Shown: piece after piece, positions 1-12,230 of the stretch
Layout of the letters: every line of letters starts with the position of its first letter
How positions within the stretch are numbered: the first letter of the stretch is position 1
DNA from: Microvelia longipes
Taxonomy: Eukaryota; Arthropoda; Insecta; Hemiptera; Veliidae
Direction of reading: 5' to 3'
Assembly (NCBI GenBank): GCA_018340805.1
Contig: JACMZG010000008.1
Location: 19,265,096-19,329,095, forward strand
Length of the DNA: 64,000 nucleotides
Made by a program: the position numbers and the translations under genes
Notes under the pieces: generated by a model
Databases searched by the model: none
What the model was told of the DNA's origin: nothing
Seen by the model: the letters and a program-made list of their open reading frames with translations, nothing else

Positions 1-902
1 NNNNNNNNNNNNNNNNNNNNNNNNNNNNNNNNNNNNNNNNNNNNNNNNNNNNNNNNNNNNNNNNNNNNNNNNNNNNNNNNNNNNNNNNNNNNNNNNNNNN
101 NNNNNNNNNNNNNNNNNNNNNNNNNNNNNNNNNNNNNNNNNNNNNNNNNNNNNNNNNNNNNNNNNNNNNNNNNNNNNNNNNNNNNNNNNNNNNNNNNNNN
201 NNNNNNNNNNNNNNNNNNNNNNNNNNNNNNNNNNNNNNNNNNNNNNNNNNNNNNNNNNNNNNNNNNNNNNNNNNNNNNNNNNNNNNNNNNNNNNNNNNNN
301 NNNNNNNNNNNNNNNNNNNNNNNNNNNNNNNNNNNNNNNNNNNNNNNNNNNNNNNNNNNNNNNNNNNNNNNNNNNNNNNNNNNNNNNNNNNNNNNNNNNN
401 NNNNNNNNNNNNNNNNNNNNNNNNNNNNNNNNNNNNNNNNNNNNNNNNNNNNNNNNNNNNNNNNNNNNNNNNNNNNNNNNNNNNNNNNNNNNNNNNNNNN
501 NNNNNNNNNNNNNNNNNNNNNNNNNNNNNNNNNNNNNNNNNNNNNNNNNNNNNNNNNNNNNNNNNNNNNNNNNNNNNNNNNNNNNNNNNNNNNNNNNNNN
601 NNNNNNNNNNNNNNNNNNNNNNNNNNNNNNNNNNNNNNNNNNNNNNNNNNNNNNNNNNNNNNNNNNNNNNNNNNNNNNNNNNNNNNNNNNNNNNNNNNNN
701 NNNNNNNNNNNNNNNNNNNNNNNNNNNNNNNNNNNNNNNNNNNNNNNNNNNNNNNNNNNNNNNNNNNNNNNNNNNNNNNNNNNNNNNNNNNNNNNNNNNN
801 NNNNNNNNNNNNNNNNNNNNNNNNNNNNNNNNNNNNNNNNNNNNNNNNNNNNNNNNNNNNNNNNNNNNNNNNNNNNNNNNNNNNNNNNNNNNNNNNNNNN
901 NN
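1..902. other. Assembly gap (N run)
   Basis: All positions are N up to the first called base. The missing 5' exon(s) of the vestigial gene could lie here or further upstream, but nothing can be read. Confidence 0.99.
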
Positions 903-1554
903 GCGAACAATCCCTATTGATAGAAAGATCCGAGACTCCCACCCAAGTAAAGTAACAACTTTATTTTATTTATTTAGCATGCTAATCATTCCAATCTAAA
1001 AAGGACTTAAAAATGTTATTATAATTTAACCGGTTTGCTACGATATATTGTAACTCGCGAACCCCCTTATGACTTTCCATAAAACCTCAGGCTCCGGACC
1101 AATGACCCATTCTAAGATTCGACATAAAACAAAAACAGATGCGGCTATATCCGCTCTTAAACATCATTATAAAAATGAAACCTTTGCTTTTTCGGAATTT
1201 AACCCTCAGATTAGAAAGAACAATCAAGAACAATTGCAGATTCCATACATGTTTATTCCAACATCATGGAACTTAACTCAAATAGCCCCTAGAAAAGTAA
1301 TATTAAATGTGTTTACTTCTCCCAATGATAATTAGAATTTGCACCTATTATTATTATTTGTTTATAGAATTAAATAATAGACATAATATGTTAAAGTCCA
1401 ATATGAAAATTATTGTTTATATTTAATGAGGCAAATGCAAATGTATCAATGTAACTCATAAGCAAATAAAGATCATATCTTATCTTTAAAATATATATAT
1501 ATTTAAATATATATATATATATATATAATAAATAATATATAAAATATATATATA

Positions 1555-1586
<32 letters not shown>

Positions 1587-3404
1587 AATAATATATAATA
1601 TATATTTAGCAAGGTAAAATATTTGGAACAGAGCCCAACGAAACGTCCACCCACTTTCTCCCCCTTCCGTCATCCGAACAACCTAAAGCGAATTCAACAA
1701 ATCCGCTTAAACTTGATATTAATAAAGAAAATCGTTTAAATGAAAATACTTCAATGATATACTTCAGAATATAAACATCATTGGTTCTTAACAACTTATA
1801 ATTATTTATATATTTTCCTTTCTTTTCCGGTTTAACGAAACACTTACAAAGCGGACAAAAGAAAAAAAAAATAAATATGAAAATTAATTCCACATTGAAA
1901 AAATAAACGCCTTAGTTTCAAACATGTCTGAAACTTAACTCTATATATAATTCAATATTTAATGCATGTAACGACACTTGGGGGGTCCTACGGAACATTT
2001 TTACTTTTGTACCAATATGCTGTTATTATTTCATTGAACATTGTATCAAATCAAAAAAAATATTAAAACCTTACTATTTTAGTCGAAATAGATTAACTAA
2101 TCAGAAAATTTTCTTAAAAACCAACAAACCGTCCTTAATCATTATAACACTTATGTTTCAACTACACGAAATTTATATCAATCTCAGTTATCAAGTAGAA
2201 ATTTAGACATACTAAATATTTATATCAAGTAACCTGTGCTAAACATTATGTCTGATGTAAGCAATTTAGAGCAATTGATTAGAATCAAAGCTTAGTCAAT
2301 TTAACAGGGTGTCTAAATACATTTAAGAGAAACATAAAATATAAGCAAACAAAGCATCACACTTTAGTTGCCATTGCATGGTCTAAAAGTCACATATGGG
2401 GCTAAGTTCTGCTTAAACTCAAAACATCTTCTTTTAACCTTTCAAAAATATTAGGCCTAGCATCTTCAACATCTATATTTTAGTAAATTATTCCTTTTAA
2501 AATTTTCGATTGCCTTCTAAAATATAGATTGATATTAGATTAACCTTAAATTTGTTTCCTTAATATTTTTATTTTTTGTATTTATTCATTTTTAATTAAA
2601 TAGTTTATTTCCTATTATTTTCTTAGTATATTTATTTATCCTACTTTATTATTTTTTTTAAACTAAACAAGTAACTTATAATTTAATTTTCTTAAAAATC
2701 ACTCTTAATTCTGTATAGTTATTTTATATTATCTATCCGCATATAATATGTTTAATATTTCATTACCATAAGATAATTGAATGTAATACATATTAAATTT
2801 TAATCCAAGCTATTAATGAAACCCTATACTATTATTAAAATCTGTACTTTATTCTTTTTAGGCGATTCCTCTGAATATTCGGCTAATGGGAAGCGCATGG
2901 CTGAATCGAACCTCGGACAACACCAAATCCGTTTCAGAGGTCCCTAATGACGAAAAAAAAATTCGCGAAGACTTATATTATATTTATAATATAATAATTA
3001 ATATATAATAATATATATAATATAAGCTATAATATATATATATATATATATATATTAATATTAAATAATATATAAATAAAATAAATATACATATATAAAT
3101 TAAATAATAATAATATAATAATAATATATAAATATATAAATAATATAATATATATAATAATAGAATATATATATATGGTAATGTATGTATTCTAGACACT
3201 TCCTTGTTAAACACGTTATCTACAACGGAAACACTGTTTAAAACCAAACTTGGTACAAAAATCAATCTAAGGACACGCCCCACAGGTCTGTGACCAATAC
3301 CCGTTGCTGATCAGCAAAAACACAAAAATCGGCGCCAAAATCAGGGTAATAATTTTTTGCCGCGAAAACAGGTCAATATTAATGTTTTTTGAGACGCTGA
3401 TATC

Positions 3405-3640
3405 GGAATGAAACCAGTCCGATTTCGATACACCACTATAATGACCTAAAAAATCAAAGAAAACATTTCAAATCCCACAAAATACCAAAATTTAGTCGAT
3501 ACAAATAAATTCAGTAAGGTGTATTCTATTAATTTGGGCGCTGAATCGAATGAACCGGCCGAAATCGATACGACCACTTTAAAGTACCAAAAAAGTCGAA
3601 AAACACCGACCAAATAATATAGAAAACCAAAATTAACGTC
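3405..3640. repeat. Imperfect tandem duplication (~140-bp period)
   Basis: The segment starting AAACCAGTCCGATTTCGATAC near 3412 is echoed about 140 bases later by GAACCGGCCGAAATCGATAC, each followed by a CCACT..A..ACC.AAAAAA stretch and an ATACCAAAATTT or AAACCAAAATTA end. Degenerate; could be a small satellite remnant. Confidence 0.5.
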
Positions 3641-3779
3641 GTTGAAAATTAAATAATCGACAGGGTGTCGTTTCAATGTTTTTGGCCCTGAGATAACATG
3701 CCAGTGTCCGGATCACAACAAACCCCAAACTCAGGTCCTGGTTCCACATCCTGGAGGGTCGATCATTTTTTACGGTTTT

Positions 3780-4080
3780 AGCGAATTCCCTTTTACTTAA
3801 TATAAGTTTACAACTAAAAATAATTCTGGCGCGTGGTCGCAGATCGGCAATCCTGTGATCGAGCACTCAAACCCCAGAAACCTGGGTTGCAAATCTATAG
3901 GGCAACAATTTATCGCTTTTTTTATCGGGTTTTTTAACCTAATATTAAAGTTACAACTAAAAATAACTCGGCCGGTGGCGCATGTCGGGCAATTCCTTTG
4001 ATGCTTTCCGTGGCTTTTTCTATAGTACCAACACTAAATTAAATAATCCGGCGGCGCGTGGTCCGCTGTCCGGGCGAATT
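3780..4080. repeat. Imperfect direct repeats rich in GGCGCGTGGTCGC
   Basis: Three related stretches read ACAACTAAAAATAATTCTGG followed by CGCGTGGTCGC (near 3811), ACAACTAAAAATAACTCGGC followed by CGGTGGCGCATG (near 3953) and TAAATAATCCGGCGGCGCGT followed by GGTCCGC (near 4038). The 72-codon frame at 3982-4200 lies over them and looks incidental. Confidence 0.5.
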
Positions 4081-6179
4081 TCATTTAGAATACTTTTCCG
4101 TGCTAAAACACCCTTTTCTGCTTATGCAAGAAACCAATGCCCAATGCGTGTTCCGCAGCTTAGAACCATACAAGTTACAATTGTTCCAGCACGCTCGTAA
4201 CTTCATTTTGTCGTTTTCCAAAGAAATGCGCTAAAACCTTAAAGATAACTGCCCAAAGCTAAAGATAAGTAACTAAACTTTAAAACTAGTGCAAAAAATG
4301 TTACTTCTAATTAAGGCAGAGTTTGTACACAACTGTTATGCCATTTCCTTACATTAAAGTAAAAGAATAAAACTTTATACATATAATAAAATATATTTAT
4401 TACCTAAGGAATAGCTTTTTATAAAAACATAAAGTCGATACCCTTACATGGCCTGTTATAACAGTCAAGTCATTATCCTCTATAACTGGTTCCAATACTT
4501 AATTTTTAACATATAATATAAGTATACGGAAGACAGCTTAGCATTAGTAAAAATTCTACCTAGCCTTGATACAAAATGAAAAAATACCAACTATTTTTTA
4601 AAATGTTAATTACTAAATAAAAAATAACATGTACAAAAGATACTATAAAAAATGGACAGACTTCCCACTGTAGTTGCAGTTAGTAACAATACGAGTTATT
4701 ATAGAAAGGAAACTTGTATGATCACTCGACAATGACCAGGTCTTCTATTCTTATATCAGAAGTATGACACTTGGTAAACTTATAAATAAGTGAAAGTAAT
4801 AGACCGAACTTTGTACTCAGACGAATGGACATTCCACCAATGTTTTTATATGTCACTGAGAATCCGATATTTACGATACGCAAAATATATCGAAGTTAAC
4901 TTCTTGAATATAATAGGAAACAGCCAAACATATACTCGCCTTCCTCAGTCCTAATCATTAATATGAGTAACCGTTAATACAAAAGGTATGAAAATGCAAA
5001 TCAAAACGAACCTACCAAAAAGAATACCCTCCATCTTTTTAACCCAGAAAATGAAAAAAACAAAAAGGAAGTTGATCATACGATATTTATCGACTGATCT
5101 TGCAAAACCAATTCAATTAGAATGAAAAAACTAAACCTATAATCCCACCGTTAAACCTTGTGCTGTTGGAACTTATTAAACAGATCTATACACATGTGCC
5201 CTTTCACTATAAGAGTTGTGCTTGGATTATTGGTCTTAAGAACTGGTCACAGAGCTGATGAAAATAAAACCTATTAATATGAATTCCATACTTTATTCTC
5301 TCATAAGTAAAAAATTTTACACTTTCTAATTTATAAACGATACAGAGTAATAAATGGACAAGTCATAAAATTGTGACAATAAAATGTACAACAAAAGAAA
5401 AAAAACAGTCAAAAAATATTGAAAAATAAAAAAAAGTTTCTCTACAAAAACAAATTCTTATAGCAAAGCGCTTTACCTAAACAAAGAGCCCATCATCAGC
5501 TAGCCGTTGAAATTAAAAAGAGGGGATAGATATCTTGCCAACTATCAGATATCAAGATTAGTCTATCCTTTGATACTTGTCAGTAAACTCATCTTCACCC
5601 CTACTCCATTAACGCTCACCTTAGTTCATAGTCGAAAAACTTTTATTTATAAGTTGATTAGGTGTACCAAATATCTGTAATCAAGTATAGACATAGCTAA
5701 TTAAAACTAAAACATAAATAGTAGAGAACTCCACTTAAATATCCAAGAATTTTGTAGATTTAAAAAAAATCTGGTACTGTCAACAATTAAACCAAGCTAC
5801 CTAATATGTACAAGAAAAGGAAAAGGAGAAAAATAAAAAATGTGATGGAAGAATGTTTGAAGCCGCAAAGATGGGTACCTCAAACTAATCTTCACCATGT
5901 GAATCGGACTCCAGTCGCACTCCTAACCCTTTAATTAAATTGAATCAACTTAACTCGCTTTTAATTTTACTCTTCTTAAAATATTATTTCTATTTATTAT
6001 AGAATTACATTCTAAAAGCGAGTAACGCTACAAACAATCTTAGTGAACTGGAACTATAAAAATTTATATTATGTCATGAACTAACAATTTCCTACGGGTT
6101 AAGACCAAATTCAAACTATCAAACTTAAGTCTCAATTAAATCATGTTCTATAGTTCTTTTACTTTTTCTCGTTAAATAC

Positions 6180-6560
6180 CTGTAATATAGAAAAAGATTG
6201 TTCAATAAAATCCGAAATCCGGAGTTACTGAACTATCCTGTTCAGTGTTTTAAAGACCACGGAGTGTTTCACAAAGCGTCTCTTATCTGTGGGTGTGTGT
6301 TTGTACAATCGTATTTATCTAGAGAGTTAAAACTGTATGTGACAAATTGCACCTAACCGTTGGGTATTCCCTACGGTCAATCTTATTTACCATCTAAAGA
6401 CAAGCAAAGCGAGTCTGAAGACTTGTTACAGTATAAATTTAGTGACTTCTATATTCTAAAGGACGAGCGAACCAAGTCCTAAGTAGAGAGGATGAGCGTA
6501 GTAAATCCGTGAGATACCCTGTACTTGACAACATTGGAGTTTAAAGTATTAGATATTACA
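6180..6560 (-). repeat. GAGCGAAGCGAG repeat family, degraded copy
   Basis: Contains in order a degraded AAATCCGAAATCCGG start, a TGTGGGTGTGTG segment, TCTAGAGAGTTAAAA, then GGACGAGCGAACCAAGTCC, GATGAGCGTAGTAAATCC and GATACCCTGTACTTGAC. The order matches the minus-oriented full copies, with heavy divergence. Confidence 0.55.
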
Positions 6561-7084
6561 TCTTGTATACTGACTTAAATAACTCTATAATTTTAAACCT
6601 GCCAATATAAAATAGAAAGAACTATCATCTCTTATATACTAGCTGGACCTGTTAGGCAAAGCGATTAAAATTTGCTAAATACATAACCAAATGTCATATA
6701 ACTACAAATAATACAAAATAACAAATAAAACATAACAACTATACAGTCTCGTCGCCAAGCGGCTCGAGGGGCCGACAGTACGTAGAGACTACGGGCTGAA
6801 TGCCCTTATTTTAAAAATATCCTAGAGGTGTTTTTACAGATCTGTATTAATCTAATGACATAAATGTAACGTATAAAATCCGTTTCAAAAACTGTTTTTT
6901 TTCGAAGTTCAGTCTGGCAGCGGGATGCTTTTGTTTGAAAGAAAGAAGCGAAAGAAGCAGCTTCGTTTTGGAAAACGTTGATAGTTAAATCATCAGGGTA
7001 GTAAGAAAGAGGTGGGAGGAGAAAAAAAACTTTTAACTTATTCACCGCCTCTGTTGAAACACAACAATTACCTATTATTACTTT

Positions 7085-7340
7085 AAATTATTACCATACG
7101 TATACAGAAAGTGTTTTTGTTTGAACAACAAATCCGAAGCAAGTATATCTCATGGAATCCGTTTCAGGTGTTTTTAAGACCTTCCGAGAGAGTTTTACCT
7201 TGTTATGTCACTAATTCAAAGTAATAAGACCGCTGGAAATATAATGCATGTTTTTTTATCTCAGGACGAGCGAAGCGAGTCCGAAGTACTGAGGATAAAT
7301 GAGGACTAGCGAAGGGAATCCGATATGCTGACAAAATATT
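7085..7340 (-). repeat. GAGCGAAGCGAG repeat family, fragment
   Basis: Shows ATACGTATACAGAAAGTG..ACAAATCCGAAGC, CCGTTTCAGGTGTTTTTAAG and GGACGAGCGAAGCGAGTCCG at 7264-7283, in the order of minus-oriented copies but with the middle missing. Confidence 0.6.
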
Positions 7341-8940
7341 TTGACGAACCCGTATCTTTTTTAATAAAAGTTTATAACAAACCTACAAGAATGCAAACAA
7401 ACCCGGAATCGGGAAATTGCTATACACCTTTGCTTAGAGCTTTTCAAAGAGTCAAGGAAAGAGGAAGGACGACTGAACATCATTAAACTTTTCAAAAGAA
7501 GTTATACTTTACATTCATTGTTTCATTTATTTTTTCTCACCAGTTATTACTAACAATAATTTTATTGTAATTGTAATTTTATTTATATTACAACCTGTTT
7601 TTTGTTGATGTAAACAAGACGTACGTAAAGTATTAGAAAACTTTATAACCAACCTTACCTAGACTTTTTTATACCTCTTTACTGTCAAAACCAATACCTC
7701 TTACCTGTCTTAAATGTTGAACTGTTTTATTCTGCCTATTAACATCCATCGTTATAACTATGAAAGATACTTACTCTTTTGCTATCATTAACAATCTTTA
7801 TTAAAATAATTATAATAGAGTAGCTGTTAAAATAATGAAATAATTATAAGTCTGTTTTCTCCTATATTACATATCTCGAAGGGAAAGAAACATAAAATAT
7901 TCTTTGATCTCATATATTTTCTTTTGATCAGAGCCTCTTAGGCTGCTGAAGTGCTAACCCTATCGTCCCAGAACGCCAGAATATGTCTATAATTAATATG
8001 ACCCCTAAGCCTGCCTAAGAAATCACTATGTACATAAACTAACCATTTATTGCAAAATTTTTAAAATATTCAACATGTTTGTACTTACATTGATATTAAT
8101 TTAATAATAGTTTTATGCAACAAGGGAGTAAAAAATGCTACTATTTCCCTGAGCTGTAAGTTGGATCCTAAGACGAAACCCGAGAGACCCAAAGCATTTA
8201 ACTTCTAAGGGGTTGAGATAAGTTGTGATATTTATTTTAACTCCCGAGACAAATGTGAAAGAGTTTCGACTATTAATTCTCAAGGCGAAGCCGAGGTAGG
8301 AAAATGCGAGGGGAAAATAGCACTATACTCCTAAGATGCGTACAAGATTTTATTTCCAGTTGTTGAATACATTTAATTTTTGTTATATTCCTATTTTCAT
8401 ACGTTTTGTAGTATTTATTTTAATTTTTTGGTCGTGTCCTCTCTGCAAATTTTGGGTGCTGTCCAAAAAACAATTTTTTTTTGAGTAGTACGTAATTGAG
8501 CACTTTATTGGACCGTTTTAGGATGAGAAGCCAATCATTATTGTTATTAGGAGGTATTTTAGTACTTTTCACCTCCGAGGACAATAATGAATGTAAAAAA
8601 ACTCCTAGGACGTAAAAGTAATTCATATATTGCCGCCATTACTGTAATGTAGCGTGTTCAAAAAAACAATCTGTGTAAAACTCTCATGAGGTTTCTTTAA
8701 AAACGTCATTTTGTTTCTGTTTTATTCGTAGACTAACTTTTTTCGTTTTTTAAAAGGTGTTCTAATTGACAATTTTTGTGTGTTTATTTTAAACCTTTTA
8801 CATTTTTTGAGTAAAAGAGTGAAGCTAGGATGAATTCAATGACGACGATAATATGGAGTTAATTGGACTTGTTGGTTTTATTTTCAATTAAGTATATATC
8901 GCAGTTTATTTAATGCTACCTCAAAAATAGTGTATCCACC

Positions 8941-9033
8941 GGCTGAGAATGTCTTTATGTCTTGGCAATTTTTCCCGACTCGCTCGCTCGCGGTAAATCT
9001 AATTGCCGTGACATAAAGACACACTTCTCAGCC
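8941..9033. repeat. Inverted repeat (foldback), ~93 bp
   Basis: GGCTGAGAATGTCTTTATGT followed by CTTGGCAATT pairs with AATTGCCGTGACATAAAGAC followed by ACACTTCTCAGCC. The loop holds CCGACTCGCTCGCTCGCGG, similar to the GC-rich end of the common repeat family. Confidence 0.75.
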
Positions 9034-9170
9034 TTATGGCATAAATAACTATTTTATTGGTATACATTTAGTTTTTTGAAAAGTGCTACCAAAATGTTCA
9101 TCCAGATTGAAATTTAGAGTACCATTCCCATAAAAGAAATAGATACAATTGGCTCTAACCTCAATAATAG

Positions 9171-9234
9171 GGAACACATTTCACTCCCAAGGGAGTAAAA
9201 AGTTGTTGGAAGTGAAAAGTGCTTCTGTGTTCCC
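9171..9234. repeat. Small inverted repeat
   Basis: GGGAACACATTTCACT and AGTGAAAAGTGCTTCTGTGT with CCC form imperfect inverted ends around a 25-base centre. Confidence 0.55.
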
Positions 9235-9910
9235 TAATAACCCGTCATTAAACTTCATATACACAGTCTGGAAGTAGAAAATTATTAATTTATTATTTTT
9301 AACAATTGTTTTTAGTTTCGCTATATCATTTAAACGTGGTTCTAAGACCATCGGATAAGTCTTTCCTTAGCTATAATTAAGCTATAACCACTTTTTTAAT
9401 AATTCTATAGAAAAAAAGTGTGGCCAGAGATGCTCGCAGACCACATATAACCCGAGTTATCAAAGGCCCTTTATTTACTTTAATGATTAGTTTGAAGAAA
9501 AACTTAAATATAAATACTAATTAATAATATTTATTTATATTTCAAGTCTAAATTAAATAACAGTAAATAAAAAAATAATTTTCCTAATATTAATCATTTA
9601 ATAACTTTTTGCATTCTTTCGTGTTTTACTGATTTTTATTAAATTACTTGTAAGACTCTTATTTCAAGTAAGTTAGAGTCCTGCTTTTTAAGCCCGTCGG
9701 CTAATTCATTACTTTGTTTGAAGAGCAATCTTAGTTTTTCTATCCAAATATTATTGTTAACACTTTGGATGGTTTATCTTTATCTTGTTATTTTAGAGGT
9801 TTGATAGAGAGATTGATTTTAGAGATGCAATCTTATTCAGATTTACTGTATTGTTTCTACATATCATATGATTGTACATGAAGTCAATGATAAAATATGT
9901 TATGTTTCAG

Positions 9911-10054
9911 ATGAGATTGGGTTTGGTAGTATTAGTGAAGAAACAGAGTCTCGAAGTCAATGTACCGCCTATGGACAGAGGGCCAGCCCGAGTCCTGGAC
10001 CTGTTCAGCCTCCACCTCCTCTATCTACTAGTCCTATACCTCATCAACATACTA
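9911..10054 (+). CDS. vg: Vestigial, internal exon 5' of the TDU exon
   Basis: This 144-base exon lies between a TTTCAG acceptor and a GTAAGT donor. The frame that joins the next exon reads two bases of a split codon, 47 codons, then one base. The peptide begins acidic (EIGFGSISEETESRSQC) and becomes rich in Pro and Ser (SPSPGPVQPPPPLSTSPIP, then HQHT), as expected of a disordered linker between the N-terminal region of Vestigial and its Scalloped-binding domain. It contains no stop and its end phase (1) matches the start of the 16714 exon, making an AGG codon. There is an ATG at 9911, but that frame does not join the later exons, and an ATG at 9868 precedes the acceptor, so neither is taken as the start. 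The real start codon must be in an upstream exon that I could not find. Assignment rests on phase, splice sites and composition; I recognise no signature motif here. Confidence 0.75.
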
Positions 10055-10718
10055 GTAAGTGACTTAGTACGGTTAATACCTAATTTTTTTTGTAGAGAAC
10101 ATGTAGGATTAGAAGTTACCTAAAATCGATCTAACTGTTCCCAAACATTCTCGAAATTAAATTTTCTGGCGCCCACTGAGAGCTACACACTTTTTCTATT
10201 TTCAACGGATGACATCGATTTCTATTTTATCAGGCTCTGATTTAAAATCTAGAGAAATCAATGAACCAGTGCGACTGAGCCAAAAAGGCCTGAGAGGGTT
10301 TTACCTAAAAGGGCCAAAACCTTCATCTCAAGGGCCAATGAGGACGGGAGGATGCCCATAATGCTTCTCAGAGGGGTTTATACTTTTTAACTATAAGTAA
10401 GATTAGTAATGATTTATAGCAAGTTAATTTAATATAAACATATTTAACTTTAATTTCATATTTAATAAAACTAAACGAAATTATTTTTTTTTATTTAAAT
10501 AAGTTAAAAGAAATTTAAGTAAATAAAATAAACAAGAGAGAATAAAATAAACTTAATTTTATTCATTTAAATAAATTTTTTAACTAAACTATTTAATGTT
10601 TAATCTTTAGGGCCCTTTTGTACTGCTCTATAGGGTCCTGAGCAAGTATGTTAGGGGGACCTTGAGATCCTTGTCTTTCGCTTGGGACCTATAAAGACTA
10701 ATTTATAAGAATGGGAGC

Positions 10719-11087
10719 CTTAAGGCGATCCTGCAAAGAGGGGGGGGGGGGGGTAAAAATCACTTAAATGGAAATATCTCCGGTTCTCGGCAAAAATATC
10801 AAAATTCTAAGACGGTACTTCACTTCTAATTTTTATTCTGCACATTTTAAGACTCATTTCAACCTTCTGGAGCAAACAACAGTGGCGCAATTTGAGAACT
10901 ACTTTAAAAAATTTTAGTTCTCAAATTGCACCACTGTTTTTTGCTCCAGAAGGTTGAAATGAGTCTTAAAATGTGCAGAATAAAAATTAGAAGTGAAGTA
11001 CCGTCTAGAATTTTGATATTTTGCTTAGAACCAGAGATATTCCGTTTAATTGATTTTTACCCCCACTCTTTGCGGGATTCCCTTAAA
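10719..11087. mobile_element. Foldback element (long inverted repeats, ~370 bp)
   Basis: Two arms of about 170-185 bp (10719-10902 and 10915-11087) are near-perfect reverse complements around a 12-base AT centre, ending CCTTAAGG../..CCTTAAAG. The left arm includes a G14 run (10740-10753) where the right arm has only five C. The unit sits inside the GC-headed repeat, so it is a younger insertion or a local inverted duplication. No ORF. Confidence 0.85.
10740..10753 (+). repeat. Poly-G run (14)
   Basis: Fourteen consecutive G in the left arm of a foldback element. The matching right-arm site has only five C, so the run has expanded. Confidence 0.9.
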
Positions 11088-11277
11088 GAACCTAAATTTA
11101 GGTAACAATTGTCTCTAAGAGCTTTTTAGGCCCTACCTTAAAGTATTGGCCCCATTAACTCTTGTTGTTAGGAATATATTAAGTAGTTTATAATTTTTTT
11201 AATTTTCGTTGTTTTTTTACTAAAGTTTATTGTTGGCTAAGGGCCCAAGGAGGGCTGCCGCCCTCAATGGCTTGTCC

Positions 11278-11290
11278 GCCTCTGAATGTA
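11278..11290. repeat. Target-site duplication, 3' side of LINE
   Basis: GCCTCTGAATGTA, identical to 15037-15049. It lies directly beside the TAG-repeat tail of the element. Confidence 0.92.
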
Positions 11291-11394
11291 GTAGTAGTAG
11301 TAGGGGGTGGGGAGGTCAAGCCTGGTGAGTAGACCAACTTTAAGGTCCTTTTCACCAACCCCGTAACTCAATCACCCTCTCACCCACTACGCCT

Positions 11395-11692
11395 CCACCT
11401 CCTTTCCCTGTTGAATCTCCTGGATTGACCTATGAAAGTGAGGATGTCCCTGCCACTTGAGCGATTCCAGCTCTTCCTCAGCCAGTTCTCCGGATCCAAA
11501 GGTCTGGAAACGAATTCTACCGGAGACCTTCACATCTACCCAAAAAGTGATAGGCTGTTTCCCTCTTCATCACCACACACTGGCAAGTGGAATTTGCACT
11601 ACCTTCATAATGGAGAGGTGTCTTTGGAGTTTGCAGTGTCCAGTCAAGACCCCTACCATCATCCTGATATTGCCTTTGCTCAGTTCTAGAAG
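11395..11692 (-). pseudogene. LINE C-terminal segment (degenerate)
   Basis: After a stop that follows RNase H, the minus strand still reads LSKGNIRMMVGVLTGHCKLQ followed by RHLSIM, matching the LTGHC-x-L-x-x-HL block common at the C-terminus of RNase H-bearing insect LINEs. Later in-frame stops interrupt it. On the + strand several open frames cross this stretch (11432-11918); they are shadows of this pseudogene. Confidence 0.75.
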
Positions 11693-11719
11693 TCATCTAG
11701 TTCTTTTCCTGTTGATAGT

Positions 11720-12230
11720 TGGTATCATCATCTTTGCCTGCCGACAACCTTTAGAGTTGTACCAATGTGTATTAGCCTTTTTCCATGTCCACTCTTTAAT
11801 CAGAAATCTGGCTTGTCCTCTAGACCAATCAATGGAGGGTTCTGGTCCACAGAATGGTAGAGAGGCTCCTTCTTTGGCTGCCAAATCTGCCCTTTCATTA
11901 CCTGGTATTCCAGAATGACCTGGGACCCATATTAATTTCACTTGCTTTTCTTTAGCTACTGTCTCAATGGATTCCCTGCACTCCATTACGAGTGGTGAAA
12001 TAATGAGTGAGGCACTTACACTTTAAGTGCGGCTTGACTGTCCGAGCAAATTGCTAGTTCTTTGATTGAGTAATCTTTGACCCTGGCTGTCTTGTGGCTT
12101 CCAAGATAGCAAATACCTCTGCCTGAAACACTGTTAAATTTACCTAGGGATAACTGTTTACCTTATCAGTTGTTCAACAAAAGACCAGCTCCAGATGAAC
12201 CCGAGTCTAACCTGGATCCATCAGTATAGA
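11720..12230 (-). pseudogene. LINE RNase H domain (frameshifted)
   Basis: Minus-strand frames give all four expected RNase H blocks: VYTDGSRLDSGSSGAG at about 12180-12228 (first Asp), FQAEVFAILEA near 12095-12130 (Glu), ICSDSQAAL near 12024-12052 (Asp), and WVPGHSGIPGNERADLAAKE near 11870-11929 (last Asp). They are spread over more than one frame with at least one stop after the first block. The domain would have removed element RNA from the RNA-DNA hybrid. Confidence 0.88.

Larger units (their letters stand above)
903..9910. other. Upstream non-coding region, probably 5' intron of vestigial
   Basis: No recognisable coding exon was found. The region ends in a pyrimidine-containing TTATGTTTCAG acceptor just before the first readable vestigial exon, which enters after one base of a split codon, so at least its right part should be a phase-1 intron. 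It holds AT tracts near 1491-1603 and 2990-3178, imperfect direct repeats at 3410-4080, degraded copies of the GAGCGAAGCGAG repeat near 5870-6560 and 7085-7340, and two hairpin structures at 8941-9033 and 9171-9234. An 88-codon open frame at 1069-1335 resembles nothing I recognise. Confidence 0.6.
10263..11277 (-). repeat. GC-headed interspersed repeat (copy 1), interrupted by foldback
   Basis: On the minus strand this begins with a GGCGGAC.. head followed by AGGGCGGCAGCCCTCCTTGG and later shows GGCCCTA and CCTTTTTGGC segments. It matches the + strand repeat at 34304-34771 in the same order (head, AACAACGAAAATTAAAAA, GGCCCAATACT.., AT-rich middle, CCTTTTTGGC end). A foldback element sits inside it. 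No coding capacity was seen, so the class is unknown. Confidence 0.7.

Noticed and set aside
1069..1335. 88-codon + strand open frame
   Set aside because: No recognisable motif, no splice or promoter context; composition does not match Vestigial N-terminus.
2862..2947. GGCGATTCCTCTGAATATTC segment after a TTCTTTTTAG acceptor-like site, open for 28 codons
   Set aside because: No donor site and no similarity to Vestigial; ends in TAA, so unlikely to be an exon.
11432..11918. Plus-strand frames of 85 and 153 codons
   Set aside because: They overlap the minus-strand LINE RNase H and C-terminal pseudogene, whose motifs explain the sequence.
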